DNA from: Corynebacterium singulare
Lineage (GTDB): Bacteria; Actinomycetota; Actinomycetes; Mycobacteriales; Mycobacteriaceae
Assembly: GCF_000833575.1 (NCBI RefSeq)
Contig: NZ_CP010827.1
Coordinates: 2,520,096 to 2,584,095, forward strand
Direction: 5' to 3'
Length of the DNA stretch: 64,000 bases
In this document: piece after piece, positions 28,472 through 35,996 of the stretch
How positions within the stretch are numbered: the stretch's first letter is position 1
Layout of the letters: every line of letters begins with the position of its first letter
The notes under the pieces: model-generated
What the model was told of the DNA's origin: nothing
Database searches by the model: none
The model's input: the letters and a program-made list of their open reading frames with translations, nothing else
Position numbers and translations under genes: made by a program

Positions 28472-30316
28472 TTACTTCTCCTTGTTCTCGTCGTCCTCGT
28501 CGACAACCTCGGCGTCGACGACGTTCGGGTCACCCGCAGCGTCACCAGCAGCAGCGCCCTCGGCACCTGCCTCAGCAGCCTGCGCCTCGTACAGGACCTT
28601 GCCCAGCTCCTGGGACTCGGTGCCCAGCTTCTCGACGGCCGACTTAATCGCCTCAATGTCATCGCCCTTGAGGGCCTCGTCGACGGCGTCAGCAGCCTCG
28701 GTCACGCGGGTCTTGAGGTCCTCCGGCAGCTTGTCGGAGTTCTCATCCATGAATTTGCGGGTCTGGTAGGAGGTGGACTCTGCCTGGTTGCGGGTCTCCT
28801 GCTCCTCGCGGCGCTTCTTGTCCTCTTCGGCGTGAGCCTCAGCGTCCTTGACCATGCGGTCGATCTCTTCCTGGGACAGGCCGGAACCATCCTGAATCTT
28901 GATGGTGTTTTCCTTACCGGTGGCCTTGTCCTTAGCGGTCACGTGGACGATACCGTTGGCGTCGATGTCGAAGGTGACCTCAATCTGCGGGATACCGCGC
29001 GGTGCCGGGGCAATGCCGCCAAGCTCGAAGGAGCCGAGCAGCTTGTTGGCGGAAGCCATCTCGCGCTCACCCTGGAAGACCTGAATCTGCACGGAAGGCT
29101 GGTTGTCATCAGCCGTGGTGAAGGTCTCGGACTTCTTGGTCGGGATGGTGGTGTTGCGCTCGATGAGCTTGGTCATCACGCCGCCCTTGGTCTCGATGCC
29201 GAGGGAGAGGGGGGTGACGTCGAGAAGCAGCACGTCCTTGACCTCACCGCGCAGGACACCTGCCTGCAGCGCAGCACCCACGGCCACGACCTCATCCGGG
29301 TTTACGCCCTTGTTCGGCTCCTTGCCGGTGAGTTCCTTCACCAGGTCGGACACGGCCGGCATACGGGTGGAACCACCGACGAGGACCACGTGGTCAACCT
29401 CGGACAAGGACAGGCCAGCGTCCTTGATGACCTGGTTGAACGGAGCCTTGGTGCGGTCCAGCAGATCCTGGGTGATCTTCTGGAACTCGGTACGGGACAG
29501 GGTCTCATCCAGGAAGAGCGGGTTCTTCTCGGAGTCCACCGTGATGTACGGCAGGTTGATGTTGGCGGACTGCGAGGAGGACAGCTCAATCTTGGCCTTC
29601 TCCGCAGCCTCACGCAGACGCTGCACGGCGCGCTTATCCTTGGTCAGGTCAACGCCCTGGGAAGCCTTGAACTTCTCCACGAGCCAGTCAACGATGCGCT
29701 GATCCCAGTCATCACCACCGAGCTGGTTGTCACCAGCGGTAGCCATAACCTCAACGACACCATCGCCGATCTCCAGCAGGGAGACGTCGAAAGTACCGCC
29801 ACCGAGGTCGAAGACCAGGATGGTCTGCTCCTGCTCGCCCTTCTCCAGGCCATAAGCCAGTGCGGCGGCGGTCGGCTCGTTAACGATACGCAGGACGTTC
29901 AGGCCTGCAATCTGGCCGGCCTCCTTGGTGGCCTGGCGCTGGGAATCCTCGAAGTAAGCCGGGACGGTAATGACGGCGTCGGTCACGTCCTCGCCCAGGT
30001 AAGCCTCGGCGTCGCGCTTGAGCTTCATGAGCGTGCGGGCCGAAATCTCCTGCGGGGTGTACTTCTTGTCATCGATATCGATGGTCCAGTCGGTACCAAT
30101 GTGGCGCTTGACCGAGCGAACGGTGCGGTCAACGTTCGTAACCGCCTGGTTCTTCGCGGACTGGCCGACGAGGATTTCACCATTCTTGGCAAAAGCCACG
30201 ACGGACGGGGTGGTGCGGGAACCCTCGGAGTTAGCAATAACGGTGGCCTCGCCACCCTCCAGAACGGATACGACCGAGTTGGTAGTACCGAGGTCGATTC
30301 CTACTGCGCGTCCCAT
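28472..30316 (-). CDS. dnaK: Hsp70 chaperone DnaK
   Basis: ATP-dependent Hsp70 of 614 residues. The nucleotide domain has [16 protein letters not shown], the [18 protein letters not shown] phosphate loop and [13 protein letters not shown]. The linker [16 protein letters not shown] leads to the substrate domain and a lid ending in an acidic tail, [12 protein letters not shown] 30316 follows AAGGAG at 7 bases. Upstream are two HAIR-like operators and a SigH-type promoter, and HspR is encoded three genes downstream, closing a feedback loop. Confidence 0.98.
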   Translation of the reverse strand: MGRAVGIDLGTTNSVVSVLEGGEATVIANSEGSRTTPSVVAFAKNGEILVGQSAKNQAVTNVDRTVRSVKRHIGTDWTIDIDDKKYTPQEISARTLMKLKRDAEAYLGEDVTDAVITVPAYFEDSQRQATKEAGQIAGLNVLRIVNEPTAAALAYGLEKGEQEQTILVFDLGGGTFDVSLLEIGDGVVEVMATAGDNQLGGDDWDQRIVDWLVEKFKASQGVDLTKDKRAVQRLREAAEKAKIELSSSQSANINLPYITVDSEKNPLFLDETLSRTEFQKITQDLLDRTKAPFNQVIKDAGLSLSEVDHVVLVGGSTRMPAVSDLVKELTGKEPNKGVNPDEVVAVGAALQAGVLRGEVKDVLLLDVTPLSLGIETKGGVMTKLIERNTTIPTKKSETFTTADDNQPSVQIQVFQGEREMASANKLLGSFELGGIAPAPRGIPQIEVTFDIDANGIVHVTAKDKATGKENTIKIQDGSGLSQEEIDRMVKDAEAHAEEDKKRREEQETRNQAESTSYQTRKFMDENSDKLPEDLKTRVTEAADAVDEALKGDDIEAIKSAVEKLGTESQELGKVLYEAQAAEAGAEGAAAGDAAGDPNVVDAEVVDEDDENKEK

Positions 30317-30351
30317 GATGTTTCTCCTTGCTTGTTGGGTTTTGTTCTTAA

Positions 30352-30372
30352 GTTGATTGTTCGCGACTCAAC
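30352..30372. promoter_or_regulatory. HAIR-like HspR operator (dnaK, proximal)
   Basis: GTTGATT-N7-ACTCAAC: the spacing of a HAIR element with 5/7 and 6/7 matches to CTTGAGT and ACTCAAG. Confidence 0.7.
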
Positions 30373-30427
30373 TTCTGCCGCGTTCAGTCAGCGACTCTAA
30401 CAGAAGCGCCACTCGAAGTCATCCAAA

Positions 30428-30448
30428 CCTGAGCGCCGGTCACTCAAC
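30428..30448. promoter_or_regulatory. HAIR-like HspR operator (dnaK, distal)
   Basis: CCTGAGC-N7-ACTCAAC, again with seven-base spacing; it lies just downstream of the SigH -10, where a repressor would block transcription. Confidence 0.7.
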
Positions 30449-30453
30449 CCTTA

Positions 30454-30481
30454 CAACGCCAAGTCCCCAAAAGTTGTTCCC
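30454..30481 (-). promoter_or_regulatory. SigH-type promoter of dnaK
   Basis: On the minus strand GGGAAC and CGTTGT are separated by 18 bases, very close to the SigH consensus and to the clpB promoter in this window. Confidence 0.8.
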
Positions 30482-30599
30482 GACGCACTCAAGTTTTTTA
30501 TCCACGCCCACAACATGGCTGGTCAACCTATGAAAAATCTGCACACGCTTCCTCCCCGAAACCCCGATTTCCGCGCCCGAGACACGGCAGGCAATGCAT

Positions 30600-30682
30600 C
30601 CTGACTTTCAGTAGCGCGGTGTCCTTGAGTTAGGTTAGGCTGAACGGACTTTCACGGACTAAGACAAATTGTGAAAGTCAGG
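30600..30682. promoter_or_regulatory. inverted repeat enclosing a DtxR-box-like sequence
   Basis: Perfect 11-bp arms CCTGACTTTCA (30600-30610) and TGAAAGTCAGG (30672-30682). Between them, TTAGGTTAGGCTGAACGGA (30630-30648) matches 15 of 19 positions of the iron-repressor DtxR consensus. The adjacent genes are not iron genes, so it may be an orphan site or control something not recognised. Confidence 0.5.
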
Positions 30683-30815
30683 TGCAACGACTGTAGGCAC
30701 TTCTTCACCCTGAGAAGCGCCCGACAGATGCGTGCGCGAGCCTTACCACCTTTTAGGAACGTCTCGCCCCGCCCTCCCGACGCAAGTACCCCGCGCACTT
30801 CAACGCCAATCTGCA

Positions 30816-31484
30816 TTAATCCCAGCACAGGTTTGCCTGCAGCGCCCCGTTCGGCTCCTCATAGATATCGAACCAATCGGCAACAGCGCTCAAGGCCGCC
30901 ACAATGTCTTCGCGCTGCCCATCAACGTTGGGGAAACGGACAATCACATTTGGGAGTTCTTGGTCCCCAAGTCCCAGCAATTGCATACCGAAACGAGTAT
31001 CCAGAGCATCAAACACATGTCCCAGGGCGCCCAGTGGAAGAACATTTGCACAGGCTGTACAGGACATAGCCATCGCCGCCTGCCCCACTGATGCTTCCAC
31101 TACCGCAAATTGAGAATTGGCAATTTCCTCTTCCCAAATGTCCCCCGAATCAGTCCAGACAGACGGCTCATCAACCTCAGCCTCAGCGCGCACCGAGAGG
31201 TCAGGATTCAAGCCAAACGCTGCGAGCGCCTCATACTCGCGCCCGATGAATTCCTTGTACTCCTTCAATCCACCGACCAGAGCAAGGTCCTCTTCTTCGA
31301 CATCATCGGGATCAATACTCTCGTTCCACATTGCCCACAGGGCACCGTGCAATCCTTGCTCATGCAACTCATCAAGCACTGAATACTCAGGCAATCCCGA
31401 ATCAAATGTATAGATGGTGTGGCCCCCATGTGCCAGCTCTCCAATCGGATCCGGGAGCCCAAACTGTTTCCAGTCAATAGACAT
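30816..31484 (-). CDS. hypothetical protein, last gene of the five-gene cassette
   Basis: A 222-residue acidic cytoplasmic protein with no signal and no recognised domain. It starts MSIDWKQFGLPDPIGELA, has an acidic stretch DPDDVEEEDLALVGG and three Cys (MSCTACAN, NLCWD) that could bind metal (speculation). The start ATG 31484 follows GGAGAAG at about 6 bases. It lies 63 bp after the preceding gene, in the same direction. Function unknown; presence in the coupled cassette suggests a shared role. Confidence 0.7.
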   Translation of the reverse strand: MSIDWKQFGLPDPIGELAHGGHTIYTFDSGLPEYSVLDELHEQGLHGALWAMWNESIDPDDVEEEDLALVGGLKEYKEFIGREYEALAAFGLNPDLSVRAEAEVDEPSVWTDSGDIWEEEIANSQFAVVEASVGQAAMAMSCTACANVLPLGALGHVFDALDTRFGMQLLGLGDQELPNVIVRFPNVDGQREDIVAALSAVADWFDIYEEPNGALQANLCWD

Positions 31485-31547
31485 AATGCTTCTCCATTCT
31501 CAGAGTCCTATAAAGTCGAGGCGTCCTACTTCGCCACGTCCACGTTG

Positions 31548-32588
31548 TTACGCCAAGTCAAGACTGCGGCCATCAAGGTGACGGCTCATCAATTTCTGCG
31601 CAATCTGTAAACTTTCCAAGAGTTCATTCGTCGCGCGATACATCGCCACCGCCAGTTGCGTTTCATCCCAACCTTCGGTGATATCGAGACTACGCGCAAT
31701 GCGAAGCTGGTCACCTTCACAATGAAGTTGACTTGCCGGGGCATACTGGGCAAATCGTTCTTCCACTGGGGCGATGTCCTTGTCTTTCAGGCGAGCGAAA
31801 ATCTCATCCGCCGACGCCACAGAACGCCGCGATAGTTTAGATAGCCATCCTCGCCGTGTCGGCTCCGTGAGCGGGCCCGCTGTGGAAATTCGCAGAGTTT
31901 CTATCTCACCATTGCGTGCTGCGAACTTTTCCCAGGAAAAAGTATAGGCATCATCCAATTCAGCGTGCAGCATGGTCTCATTAACCACGCTGACCGCAGC
32001 CCCAGCTCCATCCAAGTATTCGCGCAGCCGCGCTATTGTCACTGGAGATGTTGGTTCATGTGAAATTCCGAACGCTGGAGAGCGGAATTCTTCCGGCAGT
32101 TTAACGACGGAATTAATCTCCGCTGTCTCCAGATCGAATACATCTTCCGTCAGAGGAGATATCTCCCACGTAGCCTTGCGGAGTTGTGCAAACCTGTGCT
32201 CCCCCACTTCGACGAGCATTCGTACGAAAGAAACCACCTGTTCCCAGGTGCACCCCGACTCGAGACGGAGCATGGCTCGCAGCGCTATCTTAACTCCAGC
32301 GGGGGTTTGTTCATCCACGAGGAAAAAGACAGCAAAAGGCAGTTCGCGAAGCTGTTGCGCGACACGATCATAGTCCGCTCGCATAGCTGACTCCGGAAAT
32401 TGAGTCTCTACGATGTCACCCATAATGATGTCGGTGCCCGGTACGTGCCGAATGTACACCGTCGACAAAGGTGTGGGGATTTGGAAATAGGCACCGCCTT
32501 CATCATCAACGGGCACGATCATAAATTTATAGCCCAAATAGCTCAGCGCAGCAATAACCGGGCGCGTAGCTGCAAAAGTATCAATCAT
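31548..32588 (-). CDS. hypothetical protein with a YbjN-like N-terminal region
   Basis: A 346-residue cytoplasmic protein. The first 130 residues (IAALSYLGYKFMIVPVDDEG, then YDRVAQQLRELPFAVFFLVDE) weakly recall YbjN/type III-chaperone-like alpha-beta folds; this is pattern-based and unproven. The remainder is unrecognised. I use ATG 32588, with AGGGGGA 6 bases upstream, rather than an earlier start overlapping the previous gene. It lies 10 bp after the stop of the gene at 32599, so it belongs to the same operon. Confidence 0.7.
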   Translation of the reverse strand: MIDTFAATRPVIAALSYLGYKFMIVPVDDEGGAYFQIPTPLSTVYIRHVPGTDIIMGDIVETQFPESAMRADYDRVAQQLRELPFAVFFLVDEQTPAGVKIALRAMLRLESGCTWEQVVSFVRMLVEVGEHRFAQLRKATWEISPLTEDVFDLETAEINSVVKLPEEFRSPAFGISHEPTSPVTIARLREYLDGAGAAVSVVNETMLHAELDDAYTFSWEKFAARNGEIETLRISTAGPLTEPTRRGWLSKLSRRSVASADEIFARLKDKDIAPVEERFAQYAPASQLHCEGDQLRIARSLDITEGWDETQLAVAMYRATNELLESLQIAQKLMSRHLDGRSLDLA

Positions 32589-32598
32589 GGCAGTCCCC

Positions 32599-33648
32599 CT
32601 AGAATTTTCCACGTGAGATGAGGTCATTTACTTTATCCGTATCGATCTTCCACAGAGCGCGAAACTCTTCGATTGGCATTCGAGGACTTGTGATGGCGTC
32701 AAGGCTCGATACCTCAGGTTCCACAGCCGCATATACCAATGTCTTACCGGAATAGAACTCCGGATCATCCCAGCGAATCCCATAACCCTCACGCAGCCAC
32801 CGCGCAACGTGTGCAGTAGAAAAGAACTCATTGAAACGTTCATGCCCACGATAATCGAACGGAACGCGGGCCAATATCTCATCTAGAAGCTTGGTATAGT
32901 AGCTATCCTCTTCTCCGTATCCATTCGTTGGATTTCCATCGCTATCAAAAAATACAGACGTCGGTGCCGACCGTCCCGCGACCTCATAGTGGAACATCCT
33001 TTCACGCCGCCCTTTAAACTCCTCGGTTATAGCCGGAGGCTTCATCTCCCTATCCATATCCCGCCACACCGGGGAGTCTAAGCCCTCATACTTTTCCATC
33101 CCCCACGCTTCAAAAGTCCACCTGGCAACCGTAAGATCATCGTAATAACCAAATGGAGGTGGATCATATCCTTTATCAACCATTCCCGTAACCGTGACAA
33201 AAAGTCTGTCGGCCTTATCGAGTCCAAGGAGGGAGCGGTGCCGCCGCGCACCAGGCCAACCTCCGATTTGAATGCCGACCACACCGTCATCCGGAATACC
33301 AACTGATCGACTTCTACGAATATCCAAATCGGCTATCTTATAGCCCCAATCCACTCCAAGCGGGAAAGGCTCACATAAAACAACGGCAACCCATCCCGGA
33401 AGATCGACATCAACGAACATAACGGAATGCAAAAAATTCTGTGGAAGAAGCAACCTACACCAATCATCCACCGTCGACTCCCCAACATACAACGATTCCC
33501 ACTCTTTCTTTCCTAACTGAAAGTCATCAGTCATGTGGTGAGTTCCGGCATAGGGATATTCCATAAATGCTTGCTCGACATTTTCAATAGTCGTTCGCAC
33601 AAAACAAACATCCTTACCGACTGGGAGTTGCCCAAAATTGAACGTCAT
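32599..33648 (-). CDS. hypothetical protein, distant paralogue of the next upstream gene
   Basis: A 349-residue cytoplasmic protein without a recognised domain. Its first half resembles the product of 33645-34421: DLPGWVAVVL against SAPGWCAFVR, and DIRRSRSVGI against DTRKSRSIMI, in the same order. The C-terminal half is unique. ATG 33648 overlaps the stop of the upstream gene by four bases (ATGA), so translation is coupled. Base composition is AT-richer than the flanking housekeeping genes. The duplicated architecture recalls immunity-gene arrays, but no function can be assigned. Confidence 0.72.
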   Translation of the reverse strand: MTFNFGQLPVGKDVCFVRTTIENVEQAFMEYPYAGTHHMTDDFQLGKKEWESLYVGESTVDDWCRLLLPQNFLHSVMFVDVDLPGWVAVVLCEPFPLGVDWGYKIADLDIRRSRSVGIPDDGVVGIQIGGWPGARRHRSLLGLDKADRLFVTVTGMVDKGYDPPPFGYYDDLTVARWTFEAWGMEKYEGLDSPVWRDMDREMKPPAITEEFKGRRERMFHYEVAGRSAPTSVFFDSDGNPTNGYGEEDSYYTKLLDEILARVPFDYRGHERFNEFFSTAHVARWLREGYGIRWDDPEFYSGKTLVYAAVEPEVSSLDAITSPRMPIEEFRALWKIDTDKVNDLISRGKF

Positions 33649-34421
33649 TCCACTACCTCATTCAAAGACTTCTTAAAATCCCATCCCCCTACTTGACGGA
33701 AGCGACCACAAAACAACTCTTCATCACTGCAATCAATCCCTTGGCGGCCAAGCATGAGCCGAATCTGCTCAATTTTCAACTGAGCAAACCCTCTGCCCTC
33801 AAAGCTCATATCATGGTCCCAATTAATCCATGAGGGCACCCGTCGCCTGGTTTTGTCAACCCAGAGGGAGTCTTGAAAACTGTCCACCCCCCTCTGCACC
33901 TCGTTCGCAAGTTGGTCACCAATCATGCCACCTTGAAAAAATACCTCCCGCCGAAAATCCGTGTAGTTAATCATGATTGAACGTGATTTTCTCGTATCCT
34001 CTTCTCGAATATACTGTGCAGTTATATACCTCGCCCAGGGAGTTAGATGGATCCCAGGACTTGGACCACACAGATGGTACCGGTCATACCGAGGAGTAGG
34101 CTCCCCCACCACGGCTGGTCTTACAAATGCACACCAACCAGGAGCTGACGTTTCAGTCAGGATTCGCTTTACCCTTTGCTCAGGAGCTTTCTCTAGCTCC
34201 TCGCGAGTATCCCTTTTCCACGCTTCAACGCCCCCATCACGCAACGGCAAAGGTTGAGCCAAGATCTCCTGATCGCCGATATACCTCGAAATCCAATACT
34301 CCCATGCCGACTCAATATCACAGTCAACAAAAGTGACATAGTCGTAGATTCCCTTACCACATTCAAATATATACTCTGGTTTCTTCACTGTATTGTCCTT
34401 TCCATTTCCAGCTCCACTCAT
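33645..34421 (-). CDS. hypothetical protein, second gene of the cassette
   Basis: A 258-residue cytoplasmic protein with no signal, no membrane segment and no domain I recognise. It has aromatic-rich segments (YDYVTFVDCDIESAWEYWISRY) and shares the PGW...RxSRS pattern with the following gene product. Its ATG at 34421 overlaps the end of the LGFP gene by four bases (ATGA), and its own stop overlaps the next start by four, so three genes are translationally chained. Codon use is AT-richer than in the neighbours. Confidence 0.7.
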   Translation of the reverse strand: MSGAGNGKDNTVKKPEYIFECGKGIYDYVTFVDCDIESAWEYWISRYIGDQEILAQPLPLRDGGVEAWKRDTREELEKAPEQRVKRILTETSAPGWCAFVRPAVVGEPTPRYDRYHLCGPSPGIHLTPWARYITAQYIREEDTRKSRSIMINYTDFRREVFFQGGMIGDQLANEVQRGVDSFQDSLWVDKTRRRVPSWINWDHDMSFEGRGFAQLKIEQIRLMLGRQGIDCSDEELFCGRFRQVGGWDFKKSLNEVVE

Positions 34422-35146
34422 CCTTTCGCTTTGGCCTCCTTCGCTACTCGTTCTGCATAATCTTTCAGTGCCTCCTGCGCCTGCTTTGACAGCATTGAAG
34501 AATCTAACTCCACCAGCAAAACCGTTCCGCCAGGATTAGCAAAGAGCGCGCTTCCTCCATGACCAAAAGCTCGATTACTCGAGCGTGAATCAAACTCAGT
34601 AAAGATTCCGTTTTTGTAAAGGCCGAGGTTCACATCCCCTGTATCTTCCATGTTTTTATTAACCCTGAATTGTAAATCGGGGCGCTTTTCGCGAATGCGG
34701 CCGTCGATAACATGAGCCCCGGTCTCTGGCGACCAATAAATCGAACCATTTTGGAAGTGGTTAAATTTTCCCTCTCGGTTCGGCAGAGACAACTCATCAG
34801 TTACCGGATAACCGAGGCGTCCTTTTTCCCACCCCAATTGACCCCATTTCCCCCTAATGACCCCTCCTATTTGATGCGCAATTCCACTATCTGCATCAGG
34901 ATGCCAATAGATCGATGTGTCCTTGTGAAACTCTTGAAACTTGCCACCATCAGGAAGCTGAGCTTCATTACGAATAGCATCACCGAAAAATCCATGACCT
35001 CCGAGGCGGACGTACGCCTCATAAATAGGGCCGCGAATCCAATAGCGATGAAAGACGTCTGCCTGTGCAGTCGCTACGCAAGCAATAACGCAAAAAATAG
35101 CAATGAGAGAGGCAAGATATCCTCGCCTAAGAGAGATATTCAACAC
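34418..35146 (-). CDS. secreted LGFP-repeat cell-envelope protein
   Basis: About 242 residues from GTG 35146. A Sec signal (RRGYLASLIAIFCVIACVATAQA) is followed by LGFP-type repeats: GGVIRGKWGQLGWEKGRLGYP, KFQEFHKDTSIYWHP and KFNHFQNGSIYWSPETGAH. LGFP modules bind the arabinogalactan-mycolate wall and often anchor mycolyltransferases or wall enzymes (family knowledge). The C-terminal 90 residues (from DTGDVNLGLYKNG, with RAFGHGGSALFANPGGTVLLVEL) are not LGFP and end in a charged helix. The start is uncertain: the frame is open up to TTG 35260 through an 11-base poly-G run. It is the first gene of the coupled cassette. Confidence 0.72.
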   Translation of the reverse strand: MLNISLRRGYLASLIAIFCVIACVATAQADVFHRYWIRGPIYEAYVRLGGHGFFGDAIRNEAQLPDGGKFQEFHKDTSIYWHPDADSGIAHQIGGVIRGKWGQLGWEKGRLGYPVTDELSLPNREGKFNHFQNGSIYWSPETGAHVIDGRIREKRPDLQFRVNKNMEDTGDVNLGLYKNGIFTEFDSRSSNRAFGHGGSALFANPGGTVLLVELDSSMLSKQAQEALKDYAERVAKEAKAKG

Positions 35147-35206
35147 GCAGTAATTATTACCCAGTCCACCCTCAACGAGGCGGCAGACCGCAAAGAATCC
35201 CCGTCT

Positions 35207-35228
35207 CCCCCCCCCCCGCATGCGGGGG
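35207..35228. repeat. 11-bp C/G homopolymer joined to a GC hairpin
   Basis: Eleven consecutive C on the plus strand (35207-35217) run into GCATGC and GGGGG, so CCCCC-GCATGC-GGGGG (35213-35228) is a perfect palindrome. It lies in front of, or within the earliest part of, the LGFP gene. Such tracts slip readily during replication. Confidence 0.85.
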
Positions 35229-35810
35229 TAACAAGCCTCATTTTGAGACCTTTCGTCCAATTTCGCCTACCCCCACAGTAGCCATAGACCAAAAATGCAC
35301 CATCACTTATCGCCTGCGTTCATCCAGACGCTTCCACTTATCCGACTATGCACATATTGGGCAGTCGCCTCCCATATGGCCCAAGTGCCTGTCTGCCAAC
35401 ATCCATGCCAACGCCATAAGGCTCCCCCAACATTTAGACCAATGTGCGCCACAGTGGATCGTGCCCACGCCCGAGGGGGTCCCCCTCCCCGCCCCCATCG
35501 TGGAAAGATTACTTTTCTGAACTACTTTGACCAGTATCACATTCGATGGCTGCGCGCCATAGGTCGCCCCACCATCGGATAAGAAAGGAAACGGCAGGCA
35601 GTGCGCATTTTTCAGACGCGGACTCGTCGTTTAAGCGATCGGCCGCCGGTACAATAAGAAACGGGCTTTCCTCATTCCTTTCTTGATTTTCGTACCCCAC
35701 AGCGCCCACGCACCCGTGGGACCTGGACGCGTATGACCGCTGCGGCGCTTCGCCCCAGCACCCCCGCTCGCATCACAACCCCCGTTCTGGTTTAAGTGAT
35801 GGGGATTTCA

Positions 35811-35862
35811 TATACTGTCCGCACATTCGATGTGACACACCTTTCGCGCCAGTGTTGTCACA
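35811..35862 (+). promoter_or_regulatory. candidate putA promoter and operator
   Basis: TATACT (35811-35816) fits a -10. Just downstream, TGTGACA (35831-35837) and TGTCACA (35856-35862) form a perfect inverted repeat with centres 25 bp apart. A regulator bound there would sit on the start of transcription. The putA ATG is about 180 bp further on. Confidence 0.45.
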
Positions 35863-35996
35863 CCTCAGCACTCATTGAAAAGGGACACGGATCCGATGAT
35901 TTCTCCCGTTCTCCGCACACGTCGTGCTGGCGACCGCCCGCCGGTTCGCCGGGCCTAACCGCCCATCATTCACACCCCATTACTCAAGGAAACTCA

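Larger units (their letters stand above)
30317..30599. other. regulatory region upstream of dnaK
   Basis: Contains HAIR-like sites at 30352-30372 and 30428-30448, the SigH-type promoter at 30454-30481 and an extra ACTCAAG half-site at 30488-30494. No gene is seen. Confidence 0.8.
35147..35996. other. divergent intergenic region between the LGFP cassette and putA
   Basis: No gene with supporting evidence. It contains the 11-bp homopolymer and GC hairpin at 35207-35228, a candidate putA -10 (TATACT, 35811-35816) and an inverted repeat at 35831-35862. Short open frames here lack start signals and protein-like composition. Confidence 0.55.

Noticed and set aside
27806..30400. 864-codon open frame on the plus strand opposite grpE and dnaK
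   Set aside because: It mirrors dnaK/grpE codons, has repetitive low-information protein sequence and no ribosome site; dnaK on the other strand is certain.
30671..31069. 132-codon plus-strand frame starting next to the DtxR-like box
   Set aside because: Most of it lies antisense to the last cassette gene and the translation is not protein-like; kept only as a note to the box.
35295..35582. 95-codon open frame in the LGFP-putA gap
   Set aside because: No ribosome site, composition rich in His/Pro/Arg unlike a folded protein, and no coupling to neighbours.
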